DNA from: Bolinopsis microptera
Taxonomy: Eukaryota; Ctenophora; Tentaculata; Lobata; Bolinopsidae
Reading direction: 5' to 3'
Length of the DNA: 64,000 nt
Assembly (NCBI RefSeq): GCF_026151205.1
Contig: NC_087072.1
Coordinates: 5,070,084 to 5,134,083 of the forward strand
In this document: piece after piece, positions 11,311-23,900 of the stretch
Position numbering within the stretch: the first letter of the stretch is position 1
Layout of the letters: the number at the start of each line of letters is the position of its first letter
Notes under the pieces: generated by a model
Database searches by the model: none
What the model saw: the letters and a program-made list of their open reading frames with translations, nothing else
What the model was told of the DNA's origin: nothing
Position numbers and translations under genes: made by a program

Positions 11311-12206
11311 CTAACCTCGAACAGTAGTAGTCCTGAAGTCGTTCCTTTTGGACTGAACAAAAAGGTTGAAGAGGTTGGAGGAAAAAGTGCTCTCCCTTCT
11401 GCAACTATTATTTTTAGTAGATATTTTCTTTGCAGCTCGATTACCTTTCGAATCTGATCCTCCATTTTCCGGCTTGTTCAGAGATCCAACCTTATCCTCG
11501 GTGGTATCCTTTAAAAAGGTTATATTAAAGACTTAAAGAGGATGACATTAACGACACCAATTGGTGATATTATTAGGAACCCGCAGTAACGGCGTGAGGG
11601 TAAACCTTCTCTTACTGCAACCAACAGTTACTGCAACCAACACGTAAACCAACTTCGTTTAACATAAAATGAAGTTAATAGTAATACCATTAATAATAGT
11701 ATTATTAAATTTCGGCTCACAGTGACAAGGCTGTACTTGGGAGAAACGTTTAGAGGTGTAACTCTGTTCGGCAGGGAAGTAACAGTGCCCCAGAATGAGG
11801 GATCTGGAGAAATGTCTGCCTTGGTCTTTACCGAGTTCTTTCTACTCCTCGAGGTACCGTTCACCTAATATAATGTATAAAGACAAATATAATAACAGTG
11901 TTTATAAACACTGTTATATAAATATAAAAAATAGTTCGCTTAAAAGTAGCACTCTGTGCCCATCAGTCTGCAGCAATGCTAACCTGAACTAAAATGTAAT
12001 CCAGCTTCATAACAACTTACTTTACGTTGCATGTCATTGATAATTTGCTGGGAGAACTTCTCATACATCCTGTTTATGGTGTCAGGGTCTGCCTTCATCT
12101 CCCTCACAGCCTGATGGATGAACGTCTCCTCCGAGGCTGGTAGTGGAGGGTAAAGCATGTACGGCTTGGTTTGAGCGGCCGGGGAGTGACTGGGGCCTTG
12201 GGAGTC
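11311..12206 (-). CDS. Unrecognised gene, last three exons (partial)
   Basis: Three minus-strand exons join in phase 0: 12021-12206, 11721-11864 and 11311-11508. The splice sites are CAG|GAC and AAA|GTAAGT, TAG|GTG and ACT|GTGAGC, then AAG|GAT; the frame ends in TAG at 11311-11313. They encode about 175 residues: a proline-rich start (MLYPPLP), a likely helix (EETFIHQAVREMKADPD...MYEKFSQQIINDMQRK), and a basic serine-rich tail. I do not recognise the family. The open frame continues a little upstream of 12206 but has no ATG there, so the first exon is missing. The gene is divergent from the plus-strand gene starting at 12680. Consistent phase across three introns is the main support. Confidence 0.5.
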
Positions 12207-12679
12207 CTGAAATGGCTGCTTACCATTACATTTCACAATATTATGTTACTAATACTAGATGACAAATTGTTTTCTCTGATGAATTCATGAGAATCAAATG
12301 ATTAGTAGGGCAATTGATCAATCGTTTCGTCACATGTCAAACTTCGTCGGAGGTCGTACAAGTGGCTCAAAATTAGTGGATTCGTCAAAATCTCGTAACG
12401 ACATTGTATATGAATATGATTTACAGATGGTATGAAACGCTGGCATAAGTTTCACATCAAGTTCAATAGTGAAATATAGCATGATTATGATGTTGATTTA
12501 GAGATAGCTCGAAACGCTGGCATCAGTATTGCTTGACATCGGCTCCCGAACCAACTGATTTGCTGCACATAATGTTTTCAATAAAAACACACGTGTTGAG
12601 GTCTGACCGAACACGTTAAACACGAGTTCCTAACGTTCCGATCAAGACGGGTAATTAGATTGCTCGAGAGAGAGACCCT

Positions 12680-14269
12680 ATGATAGCACTTAACTCCACA
12701 TATGTTTGTGTTTTGCTGCTTGTCGAGATCCGTATCGCATGCAGTGCTGGTATGAGGGACAATGTTAGAGCTCGACTTGAACTCGATAGGAACCATCACC
12801 AGGTCAACAACAAGGGACAGAGGAAGCAGGTACCACCCGAGATGTCGGATAGACCTCAACACTTGAAGTCACTGAACAGACAGAAATCAGACCTTCCTCA
12901 GAAAATCAAGAAACTGTCCCCAGTAGGAAAGAGAACCGTGCTGCCTCGGATAGCAAGACGAGCTGAACCTGGTGATCAGGACACCCAACAAGGGTTCAGA
13001 CAACAGAACAACTTAGCTATTTCCAGACAATCGACAGTGGTGGGAATCAACCGACCAAAAGTACAGGGTCCTTCTGGAGATATGGGAGGGAGGGAAGCAA
13101 CACTGACTGGGATCACAAGACAACCTATAAGGAGAGAAAAAGGAGCAAGTTGCTCTAACTTTATGATAGACAACGCACAATACGCACAATTCAGCAGGTT
13201 TGTTGGCATGTAGGACTAGGAAACTTAACCTCAAACCTGCTTTCTTTCCTAAGTTAACGTCGCAGACATATTAGTATCTTGGCAGTCCTGGCCAAATTAT
13301 AAACTATCTATTAGTCATTCTTTCAGGACAAGCATTGTGGAGGAGCTCCCGATCAAGACAAAGAAGAAAGGACGTCAAAATAGTATTGAAAATGAGGAGG
13401 GACCACCCGTCAAATGCTATGAACCCGGACAACTATTGGAGGAAACAAGATCGAAAATGCGGGAGATCGACCGACGGAACTCAGACTTGAAAGCAAAGAG
13501 AGAGTCGATCCATTACAGCATCGAAAAGCAGACTTTAATGGATATTGAGAATGCCACTAGCACTGACTCACCTGAAGAAACAGATCTTCTTCATTTCCTC
13601 AAAACAGCTGAACAAGTTTCTTCACCGAGTTCCGTTAGAGATCGCAGGTCTGAGAGCATCAAGCCGGTTCCCAGGAAGAAACTGCCGCCCATCTCACGAA
13701 ATGCTCACTCTTTCAACGAGTTTGACCACAAGAGACTATCCCGCCAATTCAGCCAGCAATCTGACAAGTCTAGCTCTGGTTCCCAGACCTCCCTCAGAGA
13801 CGGCTCCAAGAGGAGGTTCTCCAGTGCTAACGGAGATAAGTCCATGTTCACCCTGAAGAGCAAGCCGCACAGAGAGCCTGTTGGGATCGTGTCCCATGTA
13901 ACAGGAGACCTCTCTGTGAAACTTACCAAGATGAAACCTTTGAGGCTACAGAACAAGGGAGAGTTCGACTTAGAGGAGTACCTAGCACAGATACCTAAAT
14001 CCGACAAAGGAAGCACGAAACTAAGGCCTCTCTCAACAGACATCAGGATAGACAAATCGGATCAACTACTGAGGAGAACCAAATCTTCCACCCCAGCTAT
14101 GGTGCTGTGCAGCATAAAGCCGGATATGTCTCAGTATCTGAAGAAACCGAAGAATATTGGTAATCTTCTAGAGTCTAAACCCCCAAGAACTAACTTTAAA
14201 CGTGCTGTTATGGCGGTCGCGGCAACCAACAGGATCCATCGCTCTTACACAAAGATCTGGAGGATGTGA
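12680..14269 (+). CDS. Unrecognised basic, serine-rich protein (2 exons, 486 aa)
   Basis: Exons 12680-13197 and 13327-14269 join through CAG|GTTTGT and TTTCAG|GACA; phase 2 is kept and the frame closes with TGA. The protein is highly basic and mostly disordered: Q/R/K-rich in the first half; EETRSKMREIDRRNSDLKAK may be a short coiled coil; then Ser/Arg/Lys-rich stretches with several R-x-x-S sites (RRFSS, RRTKSS). The first 23 residues are hydrophobic enough to look like a signal peptide, but the basic remainder fits a cytoplasmic or nuclear protein better, so M25 (12752) is an alternative start. An AATAAA lies 51 bases after the stop. No known domain recognised. Confidence 0.7.
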
Positions 14270-14319
14270 GATCCGGTAGATAGATTATTATTCAAAACAT
14301 TGGAAGAGTAAAACTCAGA

Positions 14320-14325
14320 AATAAA
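14320..14325 (+). terminator. Polyadenylation signal AATAAA
   Basis: Canonical AATAAA 51 bases downstream of the TGA of the two-exon gene ending at 14269. Confidence 0.6.
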
Positions 14326-14963
14326 ATTCACTATTTAGATATGAACTGTTTGGATATACGATGAAAATTACCTGAATAAAGTCAGAAGATTTCGTTGTCA
14401 TCTGCTGGACGTTAAAAATCAACAGATATAAAAAACAACCTGCTAATAAAATGGAGAAGGTAGCCTGCCGAATGATTCATCATGAACCTTACTTTTAATA
14501 TCTGATATTACCACCATTTTTGATTGAGAGACTTAGTCCTGCTTGAAACTCAGTCCCATCGACTGCTTGATACCAACTAATTGCTTACTTTATGATCATT
14601 CAAAATATAACGCTAGACAGCTACAGATGGTTGACATAGTTTTAGTCGCCGAGGAGCTGCGTTTCATATTTATATAAAATTGTTTAATGTTTGTGATTTT
14701 TAGAAGAGAACAAGACACTTATATATATATCAGCAAAACAGGATTAAGAATTGAACATAAAATTGACAATTTGAAAAAAGATCAAATTTTAGAATTATAG
14801 CAACGAAAACTTAATACTAGGAAAACTGTTTGAAAAGTATGAAAATCGTAAAACTCAGCAATTAGAAATGAGATGCCTTGAAAATTGTTTCTAGGAGTTA
14901 TTAAAATGAGTTCAAAAAGTATCGGATGATCAGTCGTACGACGAACAGCTCGTTACTCTAACC
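14326..14963. other. Intergenic, AT-rich, tail-to-tail between two genes
   Basis: This lies between the 3' ends of the plus-strand gene (14269) and the minus-strand NCAPD2 gene (14964), so it probably holds both 3' UTRs. I see no ORF or repeat worth calling. Confidence 0.5.
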
Positions 14964-17900
14964 TCAACGCGAACGCCTAGTCCTACGACCTGATGTTACA
15001 GGTTTACTCTTGCTCTTGGCAGGAGCAGGAGCTTTCTTCCTTCCCGCTCTTCCTGAGCCTTTAATTGATACCTCAAAATCTTCCGAATCGTCTCCGGTAC
15101 TCTCGGCACTGTTATGAATGTTGGGTAACTCCAAGTCATCGTCACTCTCCTCGGATGAAGGAGGTGGTTTTCGTTTACTTATACCCCTTGTGGGAGGTCT
15201 CTTGGTTCTATTTACAGGTTCAACGTCCTCCTCCCCTTCACTGGAGCTCTCCTTCTTCTTTTTGGCACGACTTCTAGTCTGTTTGGTGGGAGGTGGAGGG
15301 GGTTTTATTATCATTTCCTTCATCTGAGAGAGTATCTCGTCAGTCCCCGCACTCCCGTCTCCTCCACCCTTATCATGACAGAACCTTAGCTTTGTCTCGA
15401 AATCATTCAGCAGGTCTTCAGATTTAACATTCTTCCTGGCTTTCTCTACGATCACAGTGAAGTTCCCGTAAACTTCTGAGTCTGATAGTTTGTCGTGGTA
15501 ACAAGCGATGTTGTCCAGAAGTTTTTTAAGACTCTTTTCGCTGTATGAGAGCAGAGACAGGCAGAAGGAGAGATCGTGCCATTGTCTGTCACATCTTGTA
15601 GCTCGGAACCTGGTGAATATGGTAGCGTTAGAAATTTAACATATTATCAGCTGAAGATTTAATAATTTTCAAATTAGGTCTTTGGGGTTACGTTAAAAAT
15701 TTGATCGACTGAGATAGCCTCATGGCAAGCTTACCCAAAGAAAACAAATAAGGCTTTTAAATGTAAAATCTGGGATAACCTATGACAAAGCTTTTCGACG
15801 AGGGACTCCGCCTGCTTGTCCTTATCAATAAACTCGAACAAGTATTTCATGATACTCTGGAACTGATCCTTACTCCTTCCCGTCTCGGGATCAGACAGAT
15901 GGGAGATTATATCCGCCATCACATTGTAGATAGCATTAGACTTCTTGCTGAGCTCCGTGAAGAACATCTTGGTGAGAGAACGGATCTTGGGATCTTCGTC
16001 CTCAAGACAGCCAGCTAGCTCTGAGATATTCCCCTTCACTTTCACCATGTCGTTTAGGATGAGATTGGTCAGAACGCGGATTGTTGTGGAGCGGACTTTG
16101 ACTGATACGTCACTCAAACGAGCATATATTTTACCGGTCCAGTTAACCAGGAGATTGGGGAATCTGAAGAATAAGACGAACATTAAAAAGACATCGGAAT
16201 ATTTTAAAAAAAATCAAAATTGATTTGAATATTTAAAAAGAAATATTTAAAAAAAAATTTGAATATTTAAAAAAAAATCAAAATTGATTTAAATGTTCAA
16301 CAACTGAAGTCAAATTATCCCATCTCCCCCACTAACCTGATGATAAGATCGTGTAGAAGTATCATGATGTTACACCTCGTCTTCTCATCGCTACTCTTCT
16401 CCAGCAGAGTAAAAAGAAGCTGAATATTATCCTCACACAGAGCAGAACTGACCAACATGAACTTGCAGAGAGCGAGCACAGCCGCGTTCTGGATCCGGAG
16501 ACAGGGGTAGAGTTGGGGTGAGGAGCAGATGTGCTTGAGGAGGGGTGTAAAGCGGGCCAGGTACCCTGGTCCTGTCACTATCTCCCGTTCTAGAACCTAC
16601 CAGGGATATGAGGTGTTAGTAACGTACCAAGGTAGGTACTTCACACTTCTGAGGTAGTCCGCGAAGTGGAGATTAAAGTGCGCTGAAAAGAGGTTTAAAT
16701 GAAAAATGTAAACAATTTCTAGTTAACCTGTCTGACATGCTCAGCCTCAGCGTCATCTGCAGTAGCCCCCTGTAGACCCAGTTCGTCCTCAGCAGCATCT
16801 ACTGCACTGTCATTCAGAGTCTTGTTTCCTCTGTTATTTAGCTTCTTCTCACGTCTACTCTCCTGAAACATCTGTGGTCAAGGGTCTTCTTCTGGTAGCA
16901 TTGGATGGCAGAGACATTTTGGGAAGATTTATCTTTTAAGAGAAATACTAATAGCGTCGAAATTGTAGGGTACTTTACCTCGATCTGTTGTCGGACAGTA
17001 GATCTGTGTTTCAGTTCGTTCAGGACCCTAGTATCAAGATGTACCAGGGTGGAGAGAGCCGTCTGTCCTAGGAGACTTAGCAGACGATACATGTGCAGAC
17101 CCGCTAGAGGCTGGAGTGTTTGTGACGTTATTGAAAAGTTGAAATGTAATATGTGAGTATGCGGGTAGGGAGGAGTATAGTAATGCTTAAAAAGCTGAAA
17201 CAATTTGCTTATAAGCACACAAACGTTTGTCTACACAAAACAAGGTACCAACCACACCCCTGATAAGATCAACTAACATTGAAGGCGGGGGTATCATCCT
17301 CCATGTTATCCAGCAGATCACCTCCCTTTGCTGGAAATGTCTTGAGAAGCAGCTTGTTGAGTATCTCCGTGATAATAGAGTCCGGTAATTCGCACAGACA
17401 AAACAGGGCCTTTACGGCCTCGTTTGAGAACCCTATCCAGTCTACGGCGGGGGTGTCAAATGTTTGCAGGAGTTTATCTGAGATGGTGCTGACCAGACGG
17501 TGAGTCTCTTCCAGTCGGGTGAAATCTTGGGCATCCTGCGGGAAAAGGTGAAAATTAAAGGTTTCTATTAACTAATTAAGCACAACAACTAACATTTTGA
17601 CAAATTATCCGCGAACTTTCCAGGAAGAATGTAGAACTATTATAAAAAGGTGTGGTAAAGTTTCACGAGTGACGGTGCATTACCTGTTTCTTAGCAGGTA
17701 CGCCCTGTTGAAGCAGAACACATGTGTTCTTAGCCAGCTCTATATCACCAGTGAACCCAGCAGTTATCAGGAGGTTCATGTTCTGGGTCACCAACGTGTG
17801 GTCCACACTGTGAAACAAGGGTTAATTTGCTGGCAATGGACTGTTTGACTGTTTGAAAGTTTACTTCAGTTGCGAGTTGGTAACAATTATGCGATGATGT

Positions 17901-20900
17901 AAAAACGAAGACTAGTAAGAGTGAACCTAACCTTGCCACCATTGAGAGAATCATGGTTGCAGCGTTCAGCTCGTGTGGTTGTACCCCTTCTGTTTTGTCA
18001 ACCAGAAGATCAAGTAGGACCCTAGATGGTAAGGTAAGTTAACAAAAGAAAGGCGTGATAATATGAAAATTAATAACATAGAGAAACACACCTTCAGATT
18101 AACCCCTATTCCCCATTAACTCGGTTCTGGTAACCCTGGTAACCTGGCGATGGTAACTTCAGTAACCCAAGTAACTAACTTGATAGCTCTAGGACTGACG
18201 TGCTCCTTCTCGATCAGTAACTTGACCAGCTCTTTCAACGACATCAGTTCCCCAATAGTGCTACCGTAAGTCATGTTCATAAGGTTCTTCGCCACTGCTT
18301 CTGGACCAGGCCTGAAGGTTAAAGTTATCTAATAGTAATATGTTGATTTTGTGATATAAGAAAGCTTCACGATTTCCTCAAAGACAAAATAACATACCAC
18401 TCATACTTAATCTCCTGTCCAGTACTAACTTCTTTCCGGATACAGGTTTGATGTAAAGTCTGATGTAAGCGTTCACTACCGCATCTTTCACATTCCGATC
18501 AGGATTGAAGACAAGGACCAGCATCTTCCTGACCCCCAACTCCGCTGCCTTCAGTCCAAACTCAAACGCGGAAACTGCGGGGAACAGTGTAGGTCATAAT
18601 AATAGTTCAATTTAAGCGTTCAACCCGACAATTAATCAGTAAATTAAATAAATACATCTGATTATTCAGTAAATTTAAAGCATTCTCAGATTTAGTTTAG
18701 GGACTGTTTGACTCGTGCTGTTATGAGTATTATTTGACATCGTTTAATATCTGCGTGAGCCAAACCAGGTTGGTTAAACAATAGTGTAATAATTGTCGTA
18801 AATATGTAGTGCGTGAATATTCTAATTTAAATTATTCCTAATTGGGGTATGGTTTGGCTGCCGTTTAACTATTTTAACGCCATCGAATCATCGATATTAA
18901 AGCGATGCGGGGGTGACTATATTTACCGTCAACATTTCTAATAATAACACCGCTAGGACAAGTTGCCAACTGTCTGCTTGTTTGCACCAACTGTCTAATT
19001 AGTTGTTTATCCAGCGGAGGACTGAACAAACATTCCAATCAGATCACACCTGTTTAGGTTGCCATTAATCGGTCCTAGCTATCATCCGTGCTAATTTGGC
19101 AGCAGATTTATTCGATTAAAATCTAATTATTGTTGATCGTTTAGTAGCTTTATTCGTTCACCCAGATTGTGTTGAATGAAGCAATGCACCATGAGTTTTG
19201 GACAGTGTGTCATTTGTCGAGAGGTTCTAGCGGATGATATGGTGGCAACGCTCTGTGGGCATGTTTTCCATCGCAAGTGTTTGGCAACATGGCTACAGCA
19301 ATCACGAATCTGTCCTAATTGTCGGTCCTACTGTTCCAGTGACATGTGGATCAGACTATATCCCGAGATAACGCACGCCACGTGTAGCGACTCTACGTGC
19401 AATAAAGAGGGCACGTGTAAATCCGGCGCGGTCGTCAAAGCAACAAGGCGCCAGGTCCTGCAACTACAACAACAATGTGCGGCCCTCTCTGACTATATAG
19501 ACTCGTTAGGATCACACATAGAGCAGTTTCGGCAGAACATAAACAACACTACTCGGATGTTACGGGACATCCACACGATACTGGATGACATGGCGGACCC
19601 GCGCAGTCCTACACTGGAGGAGGTCCTGACCCCTGTTGAGAGTGCAGGGGGAGAGGAGAGGAGTAGACAAACTCTCTTTTCTAGAGCTGACTTGTCAGAC
19701 TTACAGACTGTTGTTCAGTATTTGGAGAATAGGATAACTTTCTATGAGAATTTGTACGGGAAAAAGGACGAAGGGTCTGAGCTGTAGTTTACAATCTTAA
19801 ACAGTCCATTTTGTGGGACGTGGGTTAATTTATGACTATTTTTGAAGCGATGGGGTTATTTTTATTTGATTTTTGACTATGAATATTCACTTTGATTGAA
19901 CACAGTATTTAATTGAATAAATTACTTGTGACTTTGCAAATAAATATTTTTAAAAGAACAAGTTCTCACTTAGAAAGTCGATACTCTCCAGAATATCGGA
20001 AGCACTCTTGCTGGCGAGCAGCTGAGAAACCAGCACAATAACTCGGTGCATCTGCTCGGTAAACAGCACACAATCCCTCAGGTACTGCACTATCAGGTCC
20101 TGCTTTTGTATCGTCTCCAGTTTCTTAGCAGTTTCAGGGTCAAGGTCCGTCTCCATTGCTTCGTCAGTCTGAGCTGAGGGTTCTGACTCCTCTGATTCCT
20201 GGGTACCTGCAGCGATGTACTGTGTGAGGGTAGAATAATTGTATTCATTGCTCGTAACTCTCATCACTGATTAACGATTTATTATGTATTTGGAACTGTA
20301 ATATATTATTCTATTAAAGTAAAAATAAATTCAAACCAAAGTTTGAATCATCAAAGATCATGACCCTACCATAGTAAATCTATTCGGATTCTTACTGGTG
20401 GATTGTTGAGGCAGTTCTTCCTTCAACACTTTCAACTTCTCCACCTCTACTTTTAATTTCTCCATCAGATTGTCCAGGGATAGTTTGTCAGAGTAAGGAT
20501 TGCATCCCAAGTACGTGTTAATAAAAACCAGGGCGTTTTTCCTCACATTGCTACTCTTGTCCTGAATGGACCCGACCACTTTCTCCACTAGGTCCTGTTG
20601 TCGGGGGATGGGCACACAGCGCTGTTCTATCAGCTTAGTCAGGATCTGGATTGACTTGCTCCGGACAAATGCGTTTTGGTCGTGTATATGCAGTTCCAAC
20701 CTACGTGAGTGATTAAATCGAAATAGGCATTTTTCAAAAAGTTATTAATTAAGTAGTTAAGGTTTGTGACAGGAAGAAGTCAACCAATATTAAATCCACA
20801 CTTCGTTGAAATCACCCCTATATAGTATATTTATAAATCGCCCTTACATTGAGTAGTGAGTACGTGTATAACCAACACCACGAACATGATCTAACTGTCT

Positions 20901-23900
20901 AGTTAAGAAAGTTTCATTACAAACCTATCGAAGAGAGTCTCTCTAGTATCCTTCTCCTCGTTTGCTTCGCCCGACAGAACACCACCGATTAGATCCCCGA
21001 TGATAGTCAACACACAGTTCCTCATAGTGTACGAATCTCCGTCCAGATGGGGCATCAGAGAGCTGATAGCACTGAGAACCACTGGTCCACAAGTGGCTCC
21101 TACCTCCAACATGAAGTTACAATAGTTGCGGGTAGCGTTTGTATCACGTGCCAGTTCGCCGGGCTCTATCTGCGCTATCTCTCGGATTACTTGGGCAACC
21201 ACTGTTTTCACGTCGTAGTCACGGACACAGACTAACATTAGGGAGGCGAAGGGTGTGGAGAGGGTATCATGCTGTTGTAGGAGTTGGACTATTTTCATAC
21301 ATGCACCTGGAAGGCATACGGCTGTCATTAATGTTAGTTCATAAGCTTCACAAGGGTAATCATTGTGTCATCGATCTTAATATATAAAAGTAAATTAAAC
21401 TAGTGTGTCATCTTACCTAGACAGTGATTGTATCGTTTGATGAGGATTCCGAGAACGTGGAAGATAAACTCAAGTGTTTTCTTACACTTCAGCACCTCAG
21501 AGTTCTCCAAAAGCTTGTAGCAGCAGCTTGCGACCTGTGATATTCAAAATCTTATCAATTATAGGATCAGTGATGAAATGAATGTCATAATTTACTGAAA
21601 ATAAATCAATCATCGCTAGGTGTTTAAATTTACTGGCTCGGGAAGTCTCATCCATCTTTGATTGGCGCTAAAATAATTTCGAAAGAAAATACGCTAGCAG
21701 TCTAAACTTCAACCCGCAGCACATGAAACACTTCGCGCGTTACGCAAAACATGGAAAACTCGAAGTAATTCAAATGATACGACATGTTGAGTTAAAATTA
21801 TTCAATTAATCATTAGAGATTATCTTGAATTCGAGATTATCTTCAACAGTACTTAATATCAGATTGAGGCTTATATAAACCTTATTCTAACGCATAACAT
21901 CTCATTATCACAACTCGAGATGAGTTTTACACAGATAGCTGTATCATGAACCGTTGACGATTAGGTCTTGAGGCTTTAGTTTTAAATCATATTCACGTTA
22001 GGAAAAAAATACAGTTTACCCAGTTAATAGCAGCATTTAAAAAAAATAAAATGCGGTCTATAATATTTAAAATCGTCTTTTGATATGGGCTCCCTTTGGC
22101 ACAAAACATTCGCGTTTGGCAGGATTCGAACCTGCGCGGGCAGAGCCCATTTGATTTCGAGTCAAACGCCTTAACCACTCGGCCACAAACGCCTGTGCAA
22201 ATTTGCAATTCTTTTAAATTTATACTTCAATACGCGCCCCCGCAAGCTAACATTGACGGGTTTCATGAGGCAAGCTCACAGATTTATAAAAAGTAACAAA
22301 GTACGAACCTGCTCAACGAAGGTCTCGTGTACAACAGGGGGATCCCACAGCAGGGCTAGGTTCAAGTCGAGCAGCTGTCGCAAAGCGTGCAGACCTTCCT
22401 GTCTTTCTCCACTACCCCAACAAGTACCAATATCTTCTCTGTTTTTCTTTCCTTTCCCTTTCTGAGATAACAGGTATTACTTGAAATTGATTGATTATTT
22501 CTTGATGTGTTATTACGTTTTAAAATTAAAAGTTTCAGAAAGAAGACCACAATTTAGATTGTACATTATGCATTAAAAAGTACAAATATCCCAGATCAGA
22601 CTCTGGGATATTTTTTGATATCTAGTTACCGACAAAATCTCGGTGTCGAAAATTTCGAAAAATTGTTTATACTAAATTTGCCAATAAACTTAAATTGGCT
22701 GAAGAAAAATTTCACAAAATAAAAAAAAAGATCTGATGACGATCATTGATCGAAATAATGAGGTATATTCATTATTCGTAATATATATAATAAGTATTTT
22801 TTCAGTCTACTCTTTATCAACCATTGTTAAGTTACCAATATCAGTGTCCCCAAATTATGTGATTGAGTCTGAAACAAAATAGATGTATCCAGAATAACTT
22901 TATTAATTTCTTTCAACAATCGGGCCTTGTTCCATAATAGGAGTGAAAAAAATTGTGTCAGCTATAACAGATTTTCAGAGGGATGATCCCTTGTATTATA
23001 TACAGACCTAAACAGGTAAATACATCCTGGTTTTGGACCAAGAGACAAACTAGGAACGATTTGGTCACAGGTCAGATCACCTGTTAACAATGAGACCGAC
23101 TAATAACATGATCTCTATTTTCCAGCTCTACTACACATCAACACAGTGATTACTACCTTCAACCTGTACTATATATTCTTGGTTCGAGAAACTTCACATT
23201 CTAGCACTGTGAAACCCTGAGCCTAAAGACGTTTTAAATATACTTTAGACTTGGACGAAGGGACAAACGAGACACCATTAGGTCACTAGTCAGAACACCC
23301 TTTACAGAAAGACCAGCCAATAACTTGAAGTGAGACTCATGTGATGTAAGTAAAACTAGAACTCGTGATCTTACTACCTAACGTAGATAAGAAGGCAGAC
23401 AAGCCACTGATAGCAGAAGGCAAATGGTATTGGTAAGAACACATAACATTACCCTATCAACTCAGGAAATCAAAATCCCCTGCTTTAAGACTAACAGAAT
23501 CTTTGCCTTTTGTGTTTACTTGCTCGGGAGCTGAGAACCTAGTCTAACACTAGCACTCAAAAGTTTGTTGTTTTCAGTTTATAGAGTTGTTTCGTGTGAT
23601 TCTGCTGCACTGTCCAGTCCGAGTACTCCCCCGCCCTCAGCCACAGTGTCCTCTGGTTTTAAAGTGTCCTGTACCTTGATGGCAAGCCTCGAGAACTAAT
23701 ATTTGTTTTTCAGGTGACATCTCTGGTCCAGATAGGTCGCACAATAATAATAGGGGGCCGGGGGGGGGGGGGGGGGGGGGGGGGGTTGCTAAGATGACAC
23801 GGCAGTCGTGCATAATACCTTGTAAATTTCAAAATATATTAAGTCTGTTAGTAAAATTCCTACTTACAAACGATTGAACGATTCCCATTTCAAAATTGTT

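Noticed and set aside
15118-15327. Plus-strand ORFs over the NCAPD2 last exon
   Set aside because: They are antisense to the coding sequence of the acidic/basic tail and have no support.
21993-22208. Minus-strand ORF reading GRVVKAFDSKSNGLCPRRFE
   Set aside because: It is the translation of the tRNA-Ser gene itself, a well-known spurious ORF.
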